Assembly: GCF_040869045.1 (NCBI RefSeq)
Contig: NC_090319.1
Span: 386,337,601 to 386,401,600, forward strand
DNA from: Eurosta solidaginis
Taxonomy: Eukaryota; Arthropoda; Insecta; Diptera; Tephritidae
Direction: 5' to 3'
DNA: 64,000 bases
In this document: piece after piece, positions 1-9,486 of the stretch
How the letters are laid out: every line of letters starts with the position of its first letter
Position numbering within the stretch: the stretch's first letter is position 1
The notes under the pieces: generated by a model
Database searches by the model: none
What the model saw: only the letters and a program-made list of their open reading frames with translations
Told to the model about the DNA's origin: nothing
Made by a program: the position numbers and the translations under genes

Positions 1-2914
1 TTTCTCTGCGCTCCCTCTCAGCATCCATCAGGCGTGTCATTACTATAAATGCCATTTTGCTGACTGCAGTCCAGCACTCTTTCCTGTTGCACATATGTGA
101 AACTAAATTTCTCGTGGTAGGTTCCTCCCCAAAGACTCCATGCAAGGTGAGTCTTTCTTCGTGGAAACGGGGGCAGTAGAACATGACGTGTTCTGCATTT
201 TCTAACTCTGTGGTACACATTGGGCAATGAGGATCTTCATCTATCCTACGCTTCCATAAATACTCTTTGAAACCGCCATGTCCACTCATTATCTGCGTGA
301 GATGGTAGTTCAGTTCGCCGTGCTTCCGCTCATTCCATTGAGCTACGTTCCAAACTAGTGTGAAAGTCCAACGCCCTTTACTCGAGGCCTCCCACCGTTC
401 TTGCCACTTAGCTATTGTTTGTGTCCTTGCTCTTTTCTTGTCTTCTTCAGATGGTCGCTCGATATTAGTGTTATACAGATCTGCCATTTCGCTTGCCAGT
501 AAGTCCACTGGGATTTTCCGGGTTAGAACCAGGATCGCGTCGTCGGACACCGTCCGATAAGCACTTGCTATTCTTAAAGAAGCAAGTCGGTACGCTGCTA
601 ATATATATTTTTGATGGGTCTGTTTAGATCCATACCACACTGGTGCTGCGTATAGTATTATTGAGCTGGTTACTGTGGACAATAGCTGACGTATATCTTC
701 GCTCGGACCACCAATGTTAGGCATTATTCGCATAAGTGATCCATTAACTTTGGTAATTTTCTCCCCCACCGCTCTGAAGTGCTCTTTGAAAGTTAACTTA
801 GAGTCAATGTGCACTCCTAAGTATTTTAAGGAATCCTTTGAGGTGATTTGATGATCCCCGACAGTTAAGACTAACTCGTTCGCCGACCGTTTGGAGCTTA
901 CTAATACCACTTCCGTCTTTTGGCTAGCCAACTCCAGTCCTGTATTGGTCAGCCATTCCTTTATTCTTGCTACGGCGTCATTACATAATGCTTGAAGCAG
1001 GTCCAGTTTCTTGGCCACTACTACCACTGCAATATCATCAGCATATCCCACAATTTGCGTGTTTTCTGGTAGATCAATCTTTAGCACCCCGTCATACATT
1101 ACATTCCAAAGCGTTGGACCGAGAACAGATCCCTGTGGGACGCCTCCTGTGATTTTGTACTCTTTTGCTCCTTGATCCGTGTCAAAAAGAAGTACTCTGT
1201 CTTTAAGATAGCTACCTATAATTCTGCGTAAGTAAGCTGGAGTGTCGAAGCTTTGCAGCGCTGCCATTATCTGCATCCAGTTCGCAGGGTTAAAAGCATT
1301 CTTGATGTCCAACATAATCAGTGCACAGAACTTCCTTTTATTTTGGCCTCCAGAGATAGCTTCTCTAGCTATATTGGCGACTTTTTGTATTGCATCTACG
1401 GTGGATCTTGATTTGCGAAATCCATATTGACTATTCGATAAGCCACCTGGTCTTTCTAGAGTCAGCTGTAGGCGCTCACTAATTATACGCTCGAAAATCT
1501 TCACTAGGGAATCCAGCATACAAAGTGGCCTATATGAGGATGGTTGGTCTGGCTGTTTACCACGTTTCAGCAATAGGACAAGTCTTTGTCGTTTCCACGG
1601 GCGAGGGAACACGCCTTCTTGCATACTAGTTATAATCGCGGCTTTAAGGGCTATTTTTGGTACTTCGTCGGGTCCTGGGGATTTGTTATCAGCAACTCTT
1701 TTTGCAGCGTCCAGCACCTCTTGCTCTGTAATTTGCGGAATTTCCGTACTTTCTAGATCCTCGCTTGGATAAGTCCAGCGATCTTGCGCCGGGAAAAGTG
1801 TTTCAACAATAATATTCATCAGTATCGGGCACGTAGGTTGCTGTGATATCGGTCCTTTAACTTTGGCCATCACAGTTCTGTAGGCTGATCCCCAAGGATC
1901 TAGGTCGACATTATCCAGCAGTTCCCTAAAGCATAACTTCTTGCTCTTTTTTATGGCATTTTTAAGTGCCTTTCTTTGTGCGACATAGGTGCTGTGTAGC
2001 TCTGCATATCGTGGTGATGAGCGTGCCCTCTGCGCTATTCTTCGTGCTTTGTGGCATTTTCTACGCTCTTCCGCAATTTCGTCATTCCACCAATATACCG
2101 GAGTGCGCTGTGCTTTTCCGCGACTTCTGGGCATGGCAGCATCACATGCCATACATAGCAACTTAGTGATTTGAACCGACTGGTCTTCCCCATGCGATTC
2201 TCGTACTATGGCGTCCTTCCAGATAATTTCAAATATTTGTGGGTCGAAAAGGTGCTGTTTTCATTTCCTACTTTGTCGGTGTCTTGCTGCTACCGTTCGT
2301 GGAGTTTCGAGCAGCTCTACGCTAATAGCTTTATAGTCGCTGTGTGTGTAGACGTTGCTTATGGACCATTTTGCTCGTCTTGCTATTTCGCTGCTAGCGA
2401 AGGTGAGATCTATAATGGATCGTCTGCTACCTGTATCGAAGGTATATATCCCTGGTTCATTTAGGAGTTCTAGCCTCAAAGAAGTAAGGCTTTCGAGGAG
2501 AACTCTCCCTCTTTCGTTGGTTCGTCTACTTCCCCACACATATGACTATGCATTGAAGTCTTCACACACTAAAAGCGGGTGTTTATCTCGTGCTTCAATG
2601 GTGATCCCGTATATCATGTCTTCGAACTCGGCGATGGTCATGCTCGGAGGGGCATAGCAACTGAAGACGCATATACCGTTGATTTTTGCACACGTGAATC
2701 CTGCTACCGTTGGCGTCATAATTTCCTGTGGGAGAAATTTCCCTGGTGCCCAATTTGAGGCTTTCCCTGCTGAATCTGAGAGCCAACCCTGCTCCTGGCG
2801 ATTTTTGTATTGTTCAGAGAGTACCACTATGTCATATCATCCTTCATAGACTGTTTGGGATAATAGCTCTTGGGCTGCCTCGCAATGGTTTAAATTGAGC
2901 TGCAATACCCTCAT
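1..2914 (-). pseudogene. R1-clade LINE ORF2 (endonuclease plus reverse transcriptase), three nonsense codons, runs off left edge
   Basis: On the minus strand one frame runs from an ATG at 2914 to position 1 (971 codons) and is broken only by TGA at 2837-2839, TAG at 2546-2548 and TGA at 2261-2263. No frameshift was found. From 2260 to 1 the frame is fully open and leaves the window without a stop. Seen: an N-terminal AP-endonuclease-like part with an EDFNA-stop-SYVWGS motif (the family has GDFNA), then a reverse transcriptase with GGVPQGSVLGPTLW and the catalytic GYADDI box near 1031-1045. A C-terminal HGGFKEYL / CPMC cysteine-histidine region follows at about 60-250. The product would nick target DNA and copy the element RNA there (family knowledge). 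R1-clade assignment rests on the ORF1 zinc knuckles and the HGGF tail. The element is dead but young, because substitutions are few. Confidence 0.85.
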
Positions 2915-4188
2915 GAGACAGTCATTTTGCTGCCCTCTCGTTGTGGGCATTTAAAACTGCCTGCTGAATGTTGTCCCCCACATAGCGCGCATTTCGGTGC
3001 ATTTTCGCAACTTGCAGCCTTATGACCTTCCTGGCCGCATTTCCTGCATAGGCTAGACCTATCTACAGTCTCCTTACATTTCTGAGCTATATGATCGTAG
3101 CCCCAGCAACTATAACAGCGTTTTTCTTGCTTGAGCTCTCTAATTCGGCAGGAAACCCATCCTACCCGGATTCTTTGCGTATTAAGAACCGCCTTGGCAT
3201 CATCCGCTGTAAGGCTTATAAATGCCGACTTCGTGCGTATGCTTTTTATGGCAGCCACATCTGGAAGTTTGATGGTGCATTGCTGGTGGAGGGCGTTGCA
3301 AATCTCCTCGGGCGTAGTAATCTCATCGAGATCTCTGCACTGTAGCGTGACCATTTGGGACTTTGTTATAACTTTAGCCGAGTCCTTTAGTACCGCTTCA
3401 ATTTCTGCTTGATACGCGCTTGTTTTCCCATCTTGCGATTTTTTCAGCTCTAGTAACAGCTCTCCTTTCGCCGTTCTTCTAATCGTTTTGACGTCATCAC
3501 CCAGGGATTTTAATTCGTCGCATCTTCTCACTTTACGCAATATGTCGGCGTACGTCGCATCCCCCGCCTTGGAAATGATGATTGCATCCGGCCTAGCCTT
3601 AAGTGATTTTTTCTTGCTCTTCTTTTTGGCTAACTGCCACTCTCCCGTCTTTTGGGCTGCAGTTTCCTCTTTCCGCTCCGTCTTCTCTTGCATTTCTTGC
3701 CGTCGTTTGTGACCACCCACGTGCCCTGGTAAAAGATCTTTTAGTGTAGTAGTGGGTTTTACCACGTTGTTCTCCTTGGTCGAGTACGAATTATTCCTCG
3801 GTCGCTTTCCCGGGGGTGATGGACTTCTATCCTTGGCGCATTCGCTTGCACGCAATTTATGTTCTAAATTCTTTACCTCTAGGGCCGACTCGATGTACAG
3901 CACTTTTATTACGGAGGCCAAGCGCTTGATTTCCGCGTGTATATTATTACGCCCTATGAAGAACTGCATCAAGTCCTCAATCGCCTTGCCTAGCTTGGTC
4001 ATCTTTTTTTCTCCAGGGGGGTTTTGCTGATTTAACGCAGCTGACGCCTGTTTAATTAGCTCACTTAATAATGGTGTGCCCGTTTGAGCCTTGTTGTCGG
4101 AGTTCTTTTTGCAAAGCTTCGGTGTAGCACCCGGCGACAACGCTCCTTGCTTGCTTTCGGCCTCCGCTCCTTTGGGTTTCGTTACCAC
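2911..4188 (-). CDS. R1-clade LINE ORF1, gag-like nucleic-acid-binding protein
   Basis: An intact 425-residue frame. The first half is Lys/Glu-rich and low in complexity, with a likely coiled coil around residues 70-115, followed by a basic KKKSKKKSLK stretch. At about residues 355-415 there are three zinc knuckles: CYSCWGYDHIAQKC, CRKCGQEGHKAASC and a variant CALCGGQHSAGSFKC. Three CCHC knuckles are usual for ORF1 of R1/I-group non-LTR retrotransposons, where the protein coats the element RNA. The stop codon overlaps the start of ORF2 as ATGA (2914-2911), which suggests coupled termination and reinitiation. No disabling change was seen here, unlike ORF2. The 5' UTR lies upstream of 4188, but its end could not be fixed. 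Confidence 0.88.
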   Translation of the reverse strand: MVTKPKGAEAESKQGALSPGATPKLCKKNSDNKAQTGTPLLSELIKQASAALNQQNPPGEKKMTKLGKAIEDLMQFFIGRNNIHAEIKRLASVIKVLYIESALEVKNLEHKLRASECAKDRSPSPPGKRPRNNSYSTKENNVVKPTTTLKDLLPGHVGGHKRRQEMQEKTERKEETAAQKTGEWQLAKKKSKKKSLKARPDAIIISKAGDATYADILRKVRRCDELKSLGDDVKTIRRTAKGELLLELKKSQDGKTSAYQAEIEAVLKDSAKVITKSQMVTLQCRDLDEITTPEEICNALHQQCTIKLPDVAAIKSIRTKSAFISLTADDAKAVLNTQRIRVGWVSCRIRELKQEKRCYSCWGYDHIAQKCKETVDRSSLCRKCGQEGHKAASCENAPKCALCGGQHSAGSFKCPQREGSKMTVS

Positions 4189-4850
4189 TTGCGACGAAAT
4201 GTTAAGGCCCCAGCCGATGGGCCACGCCCTTCTGGAGAGCGAGCTAGCTTCCTTCCTACAAATGGATTGAACGCCATTTAATTCTCCTGTGTTTGGTTTT
4301 TTATTTTAGTATTGTTGTTGCTCATCATTTATTTAATTGGGTCCCCACTTGAGGCCGCTATCTTGGTCCGAGTGTGCAGTTACCTATATAGATCCCGTGG
4401 TTGTCTATGCGAAGGCAGGGAGGCCACGTGAAGGTTGACGCAGTCCCTCATGAAGACTGCGTTCAGAGCCAGATCAGTATTAATCGGGAGGATCTCAACC
4501 GAACCTGCACCACCAACTTAATGATGACGGACTTTGAACGTACCCCAAGGCCTGCCAAGGTTTTAACGGGACGGAGACGAATGGGACATTAACCGGAAAG
4601 TCATTTCGACGGTGTGTCAAGCCGTGTACTGAGATTTCCGAATGCCACATTCGCCAGCCCTTAACAAACATATCCGAGTCGTTGATTCCAGTATACCTTA
4701 ATTAAGACCTTACTGGGCTCAGTCTTAATGTGACAATCACATTAAATTTACAAATAATTTACCTCTTTACCTTCCTGAGTGTGTATCCCACGTCGTATAG
4801 TTGCCTCCCTATCTTGGATAGGTATTCCCTCGAAGCAACCCCGTACTAGG
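4189..4850. other. Presumed LINE 5' UTR and flanking non-coding DNA
   Basis: No gene is recognised here. The first few hundred bases are probably the 5' UTR of the minus-strand R1-type LINE. No target-site duplication could be placed because the other end of that element is outside the window. Confidence 0.35.
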
Positions 4851-5760
4851 CTGTGGATGCTAAATTCAGGGCGGCATCTACTCGCCCTGCCACTGGAGGT
4901 TCTCAGGGTGCTTTAGGCCTTTTAAGCCAAACCCTCCTCACCAGCCGCTCTTGGTCGAGGGCTGCTTATTTGATATTCGCAGCTAACCTAATTAATAGGC
5001 CGTTCACTGTCCGCCTGCAGTGACCCCCTTGGCCTGAGCTCAGCCTCAGCGGTGACCGTTAAGGTTAAGAAAGACAACCCTGGTCCACCGCCATCTTACA
5101 CCGATGCAGAGTAGTTCCAAGGCGATGTCAAGCTAATTGCCTGTGACGACGCCAGGTCGGTAAACCTCTATAGGGCCGCCGTCACGCTGATAGGGGTAGT
5201 ATATCCGGGCGCGCGCCCCAAGGTAGCGGAGGCGCGTGATATCCCCTCACGACCAAGGGCTAGAGCCTGGGTTCCAGTGACGCCAACGGACCCAGCTGAC
5301 ATCCTGGAGCTGCTCCAGGAGTACAAACCGCCACAGGTTTGAAAGTCAACCCGGATAAGACCTAGCTTGTCCTCTTCACGAGGAGGTATAAAGTACCAAA
5401 TCTTATACCGCCAAGAATTGGGGGTACGTTCTTAGCGTTTAGCGATCAAGTCAAGTATTTGAGAGTCATTCTAGGAAGTTATTATGGAGTGACCATATAG
5501 TGGATCGATCCAAGAAGGCAGCAGAGCTGGTCACCTGCAAGAGGCCAATTGGCACCTCCTGGGGATTCTCCCTTAAGGTGACCTACTGGATTTACACAGC
5601 CATTGTGCGCCCGATTCCTCTTTATGGTGCCTTGGTCTGGTGGCCTGCACTAGCTAAAAGTACCTATCTTAAAATGCTTCAAAAGGTGCAACGGAGTTCG
5701 CAGCTCTGCATTACCGGGGCTCTAGGCTCCACTCCAGATTCCGTTACATACATACATGGA
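4850..5760 (+). pseudogene. Internally deleted I/LOA-type LINE
   Basis: At about 5100-5338 broken frames encode the conserved middle of an ORF1 of this group (pieces such as DDARSVNLYRAAV and RPRARAWVPVTPTDPADI). At about 5338 this is joined directly to reverse transcriptase sequence with the pieces KVNPDKT, LVLFTRRYKVPN and YLRVILG. An open stretch at 5500-5787 then continues with PIPLYGALVWWPA. The RT part matches, phrase by phrase, the intact copy at 26379-28208 (VNPGKTELVLFTRRYKVPD; PILLYGVLVWWKA). The zinc-knuckle region, the endonuclease and the first half of the RT are missing, so this is a deletion derivative. Several stops and frameshifts make it non-functional. The left limit is approximate. 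Confidence 0.7.
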
Positions 5761-5773
5761 TACATAGATAGAT

Positions 5774-6227
5774 ACAGGCCAAGCTAATAAAAGCGTGTTA
5801 AAAAGGGCTCCAGTATGCTCTTTTGTAGATGTGCCATGCATCCACTTCTATCATTAATAAAATAATGCGTTTTTCGCATTATGTGCAAGGTTTCAAATCT
5901 ATGGCCATTTGGGGTGGTCACAAGTTCAATTGACCTTATGTCCGTTAACCTTATGTCACCCCACCATCACATTATTGCATTGTCATCGAGCCTTGATACG
6001 TGTGCAAAGTTTCAATCAAACTTATGGCCACTCAAAGTTGTAATAACGCCAATTGACCGTATGGCCGTTGACCTTATGTCACCGCACCATCACATTAATG
6101 CATTGTCATCGAGCCTTGATACGTGTGCAAAGTTTCAAATTAATCAGACTTCTATAAACCGGTGAAAATTAAGCTCTAAAATTCCGTTACATACAGGCTA
6201 AGCTAATAAAAGCGTGTTAAAAAAGGG
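5774..6227. repeat. 119-123-bp tandem repeats bracketed by a short direct repeat
   Basis: A block starting TGTGCAA(G/A)GTTTCAA recurs at 5882, 6001 and 6124, giving periods of 119 and 123 bp. Each unit contains ATTGTCATCGAGCCTTGATA or a close variant. The block is flanked by two copies of a sequence containing AAGCTAATAAAAGCGTGTTA (5774-5807 and 6191-6227), each preceded by ATTCCGTTACATAC. The 94-codon open frame across the tandem repeat (5881-6165) looks incidental. Confidence 0.6.
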
Positions 6228-6289
6228 AAGGAAAGGAATACAAATAACTACGTGTTTTGTTGTACCTTCAAAATGTATACTTTCAATTG

Positions 6290-6900
6290 TTTTAAACGTG
6301 AAATAATACTTTCGTATATCGAAGGTGGAAAATCATTGGAGGCATTAAAAGAAAATCAGGCCTAGTAGTCACTTTAGTCAAATCGTTCATTTGTCGTGGA
6401 GTAGCTCTACATAATGTGCATGTGGAACCCGAAGGCGTATCTGTTAATAACTGAGCTACTTTGCCATCTATCTTTGTAAGAAAGAGATAGTGCTTCACTT
6501 GCACTCCCTCACCTTCTTTGTTAATTAATGATGGCCGGCCCCAAAGAAATTATTCGACCTTTTATTTCATCCACAACAACTGTAGTTTTCTCGGGAGTTT
6601 CTTTGCTAAATTTCTATTAATATAGGCCGATAAAAACGAACAGCTGAAGGTACCGGATTTTGCCAAACAACATCACCTGTTAGCTGGTTAATTAACTTAA
6701 TAGACACCAAAGAAGTGATAAATAAGTTTACATCAGAAATTAGTTCAGACTCTTCTGACAGTTTATGGCAGAATAATATGTCTATGAAAATCACTGAGGA
6801 TGAAACATAAGTTATTTTCAGATACATGATAAAAATGAAGATTCGTATCAGTACAGACTGTCTACTTTGCACGCCTGGATTCGTTGTATGGAAAAGATTT
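6290..6900 (-). pseudogene. Transib (RAG1-like) transposase relic, middle part, inverted
   Basis: Minus-strand frames with stops encode SLVSIKLINQ, then WQNPVPSAVRFYRPI (6606-6750). At 6292-6504 they encode KHYLFLTKIDGKVAQLL followed by CTLCRATPRQMNDL. In Transib transposases and the related RAG1 core this order is a Pro-Ser..RPI segment, an aspartate of the DDE triad, and a C-x2-C zinc motif; RAG1 itself has CTLC at this point (family knowledge). The first catalytic aspartate was not clearly seen. The fragment reads away from its own C-terminal continuation at 6932-7582, so an inversion is inferred. Transib assignment is by recalled motif similarity; a profile search would decide it. Confidence 0.65.
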
Positions 6901-6931
6901 TACATATATCCTATAATCTGTCTGTCCAAAC

Positions 6932-7582
6932 ATGGTCAGCCCCAAACGAGAAAAGAAACGACTAAAGCAAGAGAAGAGAACCCTGGTACAAAGGCGTTTC
7001 CGTGAAGAGCTAGGATTGATCATCGACAAACCAAGACAAGTAAATGATTAGTATTACCATGACGGTAATACTGCCAGAAGATTTTTTCACAATGCAAGCT
7101 GCTCTGCTGATATTACAGCAGTGGATATAAATTTGATTAAACGACTTTACATAATTCTGCAAGCTCTTTCATTGGGTGTAATGATAAATGCTGAAAAATT
7201 TGGCAGTTATGCTATCGAGACTGCCAGGATCTATGTGAGCAATTATGAATGGTACTGCATGCCATCTTCAGTTCACAAAATTTTGATTCATGGAGAAAGT
7301 GTCATAAAGCATTTGGCAGTACTTCCTGATGGTCAACTTTCGGAAGATGCACAAGAGTCCCGTAATAAGGATTATAAAAAATTTCGTCTACATCATGCTA
7401 GAAAATGCTCAAAATCCGCTACAAATAAGGACGTATTTCATACTCTTCTTTATAGTTCAGATTCTTACATAACCAGCATTAGAAAACTGTATACTAAAAA
7501 CGTAAAGGAACTCGATGAAGACACCTTAGATTTTTTGAAAGTGAATGGATTAATTTTAGATCCCGAAGTTCATCAAGTATAA
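6932..7582 (+). pseudogene. Transib (RAG1-like) transposase relic, C-terminal part
   Basis: One frame from ATG at 6932 to TAA at 7582 is interrupted only by TAG at 7049-7051. It begins with a basic segment (KREKKRLKQEKR), then FREELGLIIDKPRQ, then DGNTARRFF. The C-terminal part (7121-7582) carries WYCMPSSVHKILIHG and LSEDAQESRNKDYKKFR followed by ARKCSKS. The E-S-x-N-K block, with its following F-R and A-R-K, is where Transib and RAG1 carry the catalytic glutamate. The frame ends about 60 residues later. The N-terminal half is the inverted block at 6290-6900. The element is non-functional. A CATAGTG at 7919-7925 resembles a reversed Transib terminal heptamer, but no partner end was found. Confidence 0.68.
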
Positions 7583-7927
7583 ATAACATAATAAACATAC
7601 ATGTACAATAACAATAGTAAACATTACTATTATTCATTTAATCTGTGATCAATTTCAATCACCATTTTTTTATGTTTTTATTTATTATTTAAACTGATCA
7701 AATTGACAACAAAAGTACTATTTCATATTTGGTTCTTTGTAGGCATTAAAATAATAGTATTCATTGTTAAAAAACAGATATTTGATATTTTTGATAATAT
7801 TGAATTTCTTTTATTTTTTTAGGTATGGTTTAAATTAAATCATAATAATTACATTAGAATATAATATTCAGAAATAAAAAAGTTCTTGATTTTTAATCAG
7901 AAGCAGACCCTTATTTTCCATAGTGCG

Positions 7928-7970
<43 letters not shown>

Positions 7971-8421
7971 GGCGTGCTCTTAAAGTGCCTTGAGCGCATT
8001 CTTTATTGATTAATGACAGATATCATGTCATTAATTTATCGTATTGGCATTGGAATGGATTAATTTTGAAAGTTGCATTTGTAAGTGAGTTTTATGTTAC
8101 AGTGAAAAATTGCACAATTTTTGATTCAAATTATTCCACAGATATTGTTACATTCATATGTACACATTCCGCGTGATAAAATCTTGCTCACCTTCTCAGT
8201 TCAAATATTTGCTTTAGTTCTTTGGAAAAATATCGTTATTTGAAATTGAAAAATATAAAAAATATGAGCAGTGTCAATATAAAATCCCAAGCGTATACAA
8301 TGCATATATGTATGTTTGTATTCTCACATTTATTTTGCAATATTTCACCCTGAAAATTTTACGCACTTTTGCTTCTAAAATTTTTATTTTTATTGTTCTA
8401 TTTTTTTTTTCTCACCCGCAG
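7583..8421. other. Non-coding intron sequence with a (TA)n run
   Basis: A+T-rich DNA between the Transib relic and the first visible knk exon. It holds a dinucleotide run of TA at about 7929-7961 and the polypyrimidine tract and CAG acceptor just before 8422. No gene was seen. Confidence 0.6.
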
Positions 8422-8533
8422 CGATCCGCCAATATTGCAAGCCCACAACAATACCGACATCATACTGCGTCTACCCATGGGCAAAAGGATTAAGGACATA
8501 CGATGGCTGTCCGTGTGGTGTAGACGATTTACG
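8422..8533 (+). CDS. knk: Knickkopf-family gene, internal exon 1 of 10 in window (end of first DM13 domain)
   Basis: Knickkopf proteins are membrane-anchored extracellular proteins of epidermal and tracheal cells that organise chitin and protect it from chitinases (family knowledge). The ten exons join in phase to about 607 residues with two DM13 domains, a DOMON domain, a plastocyanin-like region and a hydrophobic tail. The missing start would bring this close to the usual 650-700 residues. This exon follows a T-tract and CCCGCAG, starts with the last base of a codon, encodes DPPILQAHNNTD through WLSVWCRRFT, and ends at GTAAGT in phase 0. It completes DM13-1 and has an NNT glycosylation sequon. 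Signal-peptide exons must lie left of the window. The related Skeletor is less likely because the C-terminus is short and hydrophobic. Confidence 0.85.
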
Positions 8534-8954
8534 GTAAGTGGATTTGTTTAGTATTTCCCTATGCTGTGGTTAGATATTGTTTTGCATCAGATATTTAAGT
8601 AATTGCGTTTGCGTTTTAGGATATACCAAATATTTTAGAACGTTCTGTGGTACACTGAAAATCGTCAACCTCCTTAGTTGAGCAAAAAAAAAATTTAACT
8701 CGAGATAGCACTTTGGGAATAATTAATTTAAAAAAATGTATTAATTAATTTAATAATTTCATTTGGTTCAATTGCAGTCGTTGCAAGCTTTTAGTTTTAG
8801 TTTCGAAAGTCTTTCCCCAAAGGTGCTTCATAATGCATGAAGAAAATTTCTCTCTATGTGGACGCCTATGTATGATAAAGTTTCATTTTTATAGAAAAAA
8901 TTGCCATTTTTGAAAATATAAAATTTATATGTCAAAATATATGTACCTACATAT

Positions 8955-9070
8955 GTCCAAGGCTTGATATGACTTCGAAGAGGTTTAGGCCGAGCTCCTC
9001 TTTCAATTTGCGACGTGCTATTTTTTAGTTTGAGATGAATTCTCACTCAGAAACTTGTAATGGCAGAAAT
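8955..9070 (-). repeat. Decayed tRNA-derived SINE fragment
   Basis: This matches the body of the SINE at 19895-20170 in the same orientation: GACTTCGAAGAGG, then GGCCGAGCTCCTCTT, then a TCTCACT..GAAACTTG piece. The tRNA-like head is not recognisable. Confidence 0.5.
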
Positions 9071-9486
9071 ACGTTAGAAGTGAATCTCTTTTTGTAGTTC
9101 AAAAAATTTGCTTTTAAAGATTTAGATGTAGTTTTTTTTTCGGACCTTGAACTCAAGACCTTAGATATACCGCCGAAATATAAAGAATCGCATAAGTATT
9201 TGAGCTCTCGTGTTTTTATCTACGTCTAAAAAGTGCGCAAGCCATCGCCCTTTTTCCCCACTCCTCCAATGAGCTTATCAAAAGTTAATGTTGTCATTAT
9301 TCATTGATAAGTTTTAAATGTTTCAATTTTGTCTAACCGTAAAATAATGGAAAACCCTCTCCTTACACCCCACCACCCAGCTTAGTTTCATCAGTTCCTG
9401 ATAATTCAAAAATATTTGAATCACCCATAATAGTCTACAATACGGAAGCCCCTCCTCAGCTCTTCATACCTACGCCCTTAAACTTT

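Noticed and set aside
18..227. Minus-strand 69-codon frame
   Set aside because: Shadow, in another frame, of the LINE ORF2 C-terminal Cys/His region, which reads through the window edge.
2355..2657. Plus-strand open frames at 2171-2657 and the other frames at 3091-4281
   Set aside because: Antisense shadows of the minus-strand LINE ORFs; no domain of their own.
5881..6165. 94-codon frame with an apparent repeated peptide
   Set aside because: The repetition comes from the DNA tandem repeat; composition and context do not support a gene.
7919..7925. CATAGTG as the right terminus of the Transib element
   Set aside because: Fits the heptamer pattern, but no matching left end or 5-bp duplication was found, so it was not annotated as a boundary.
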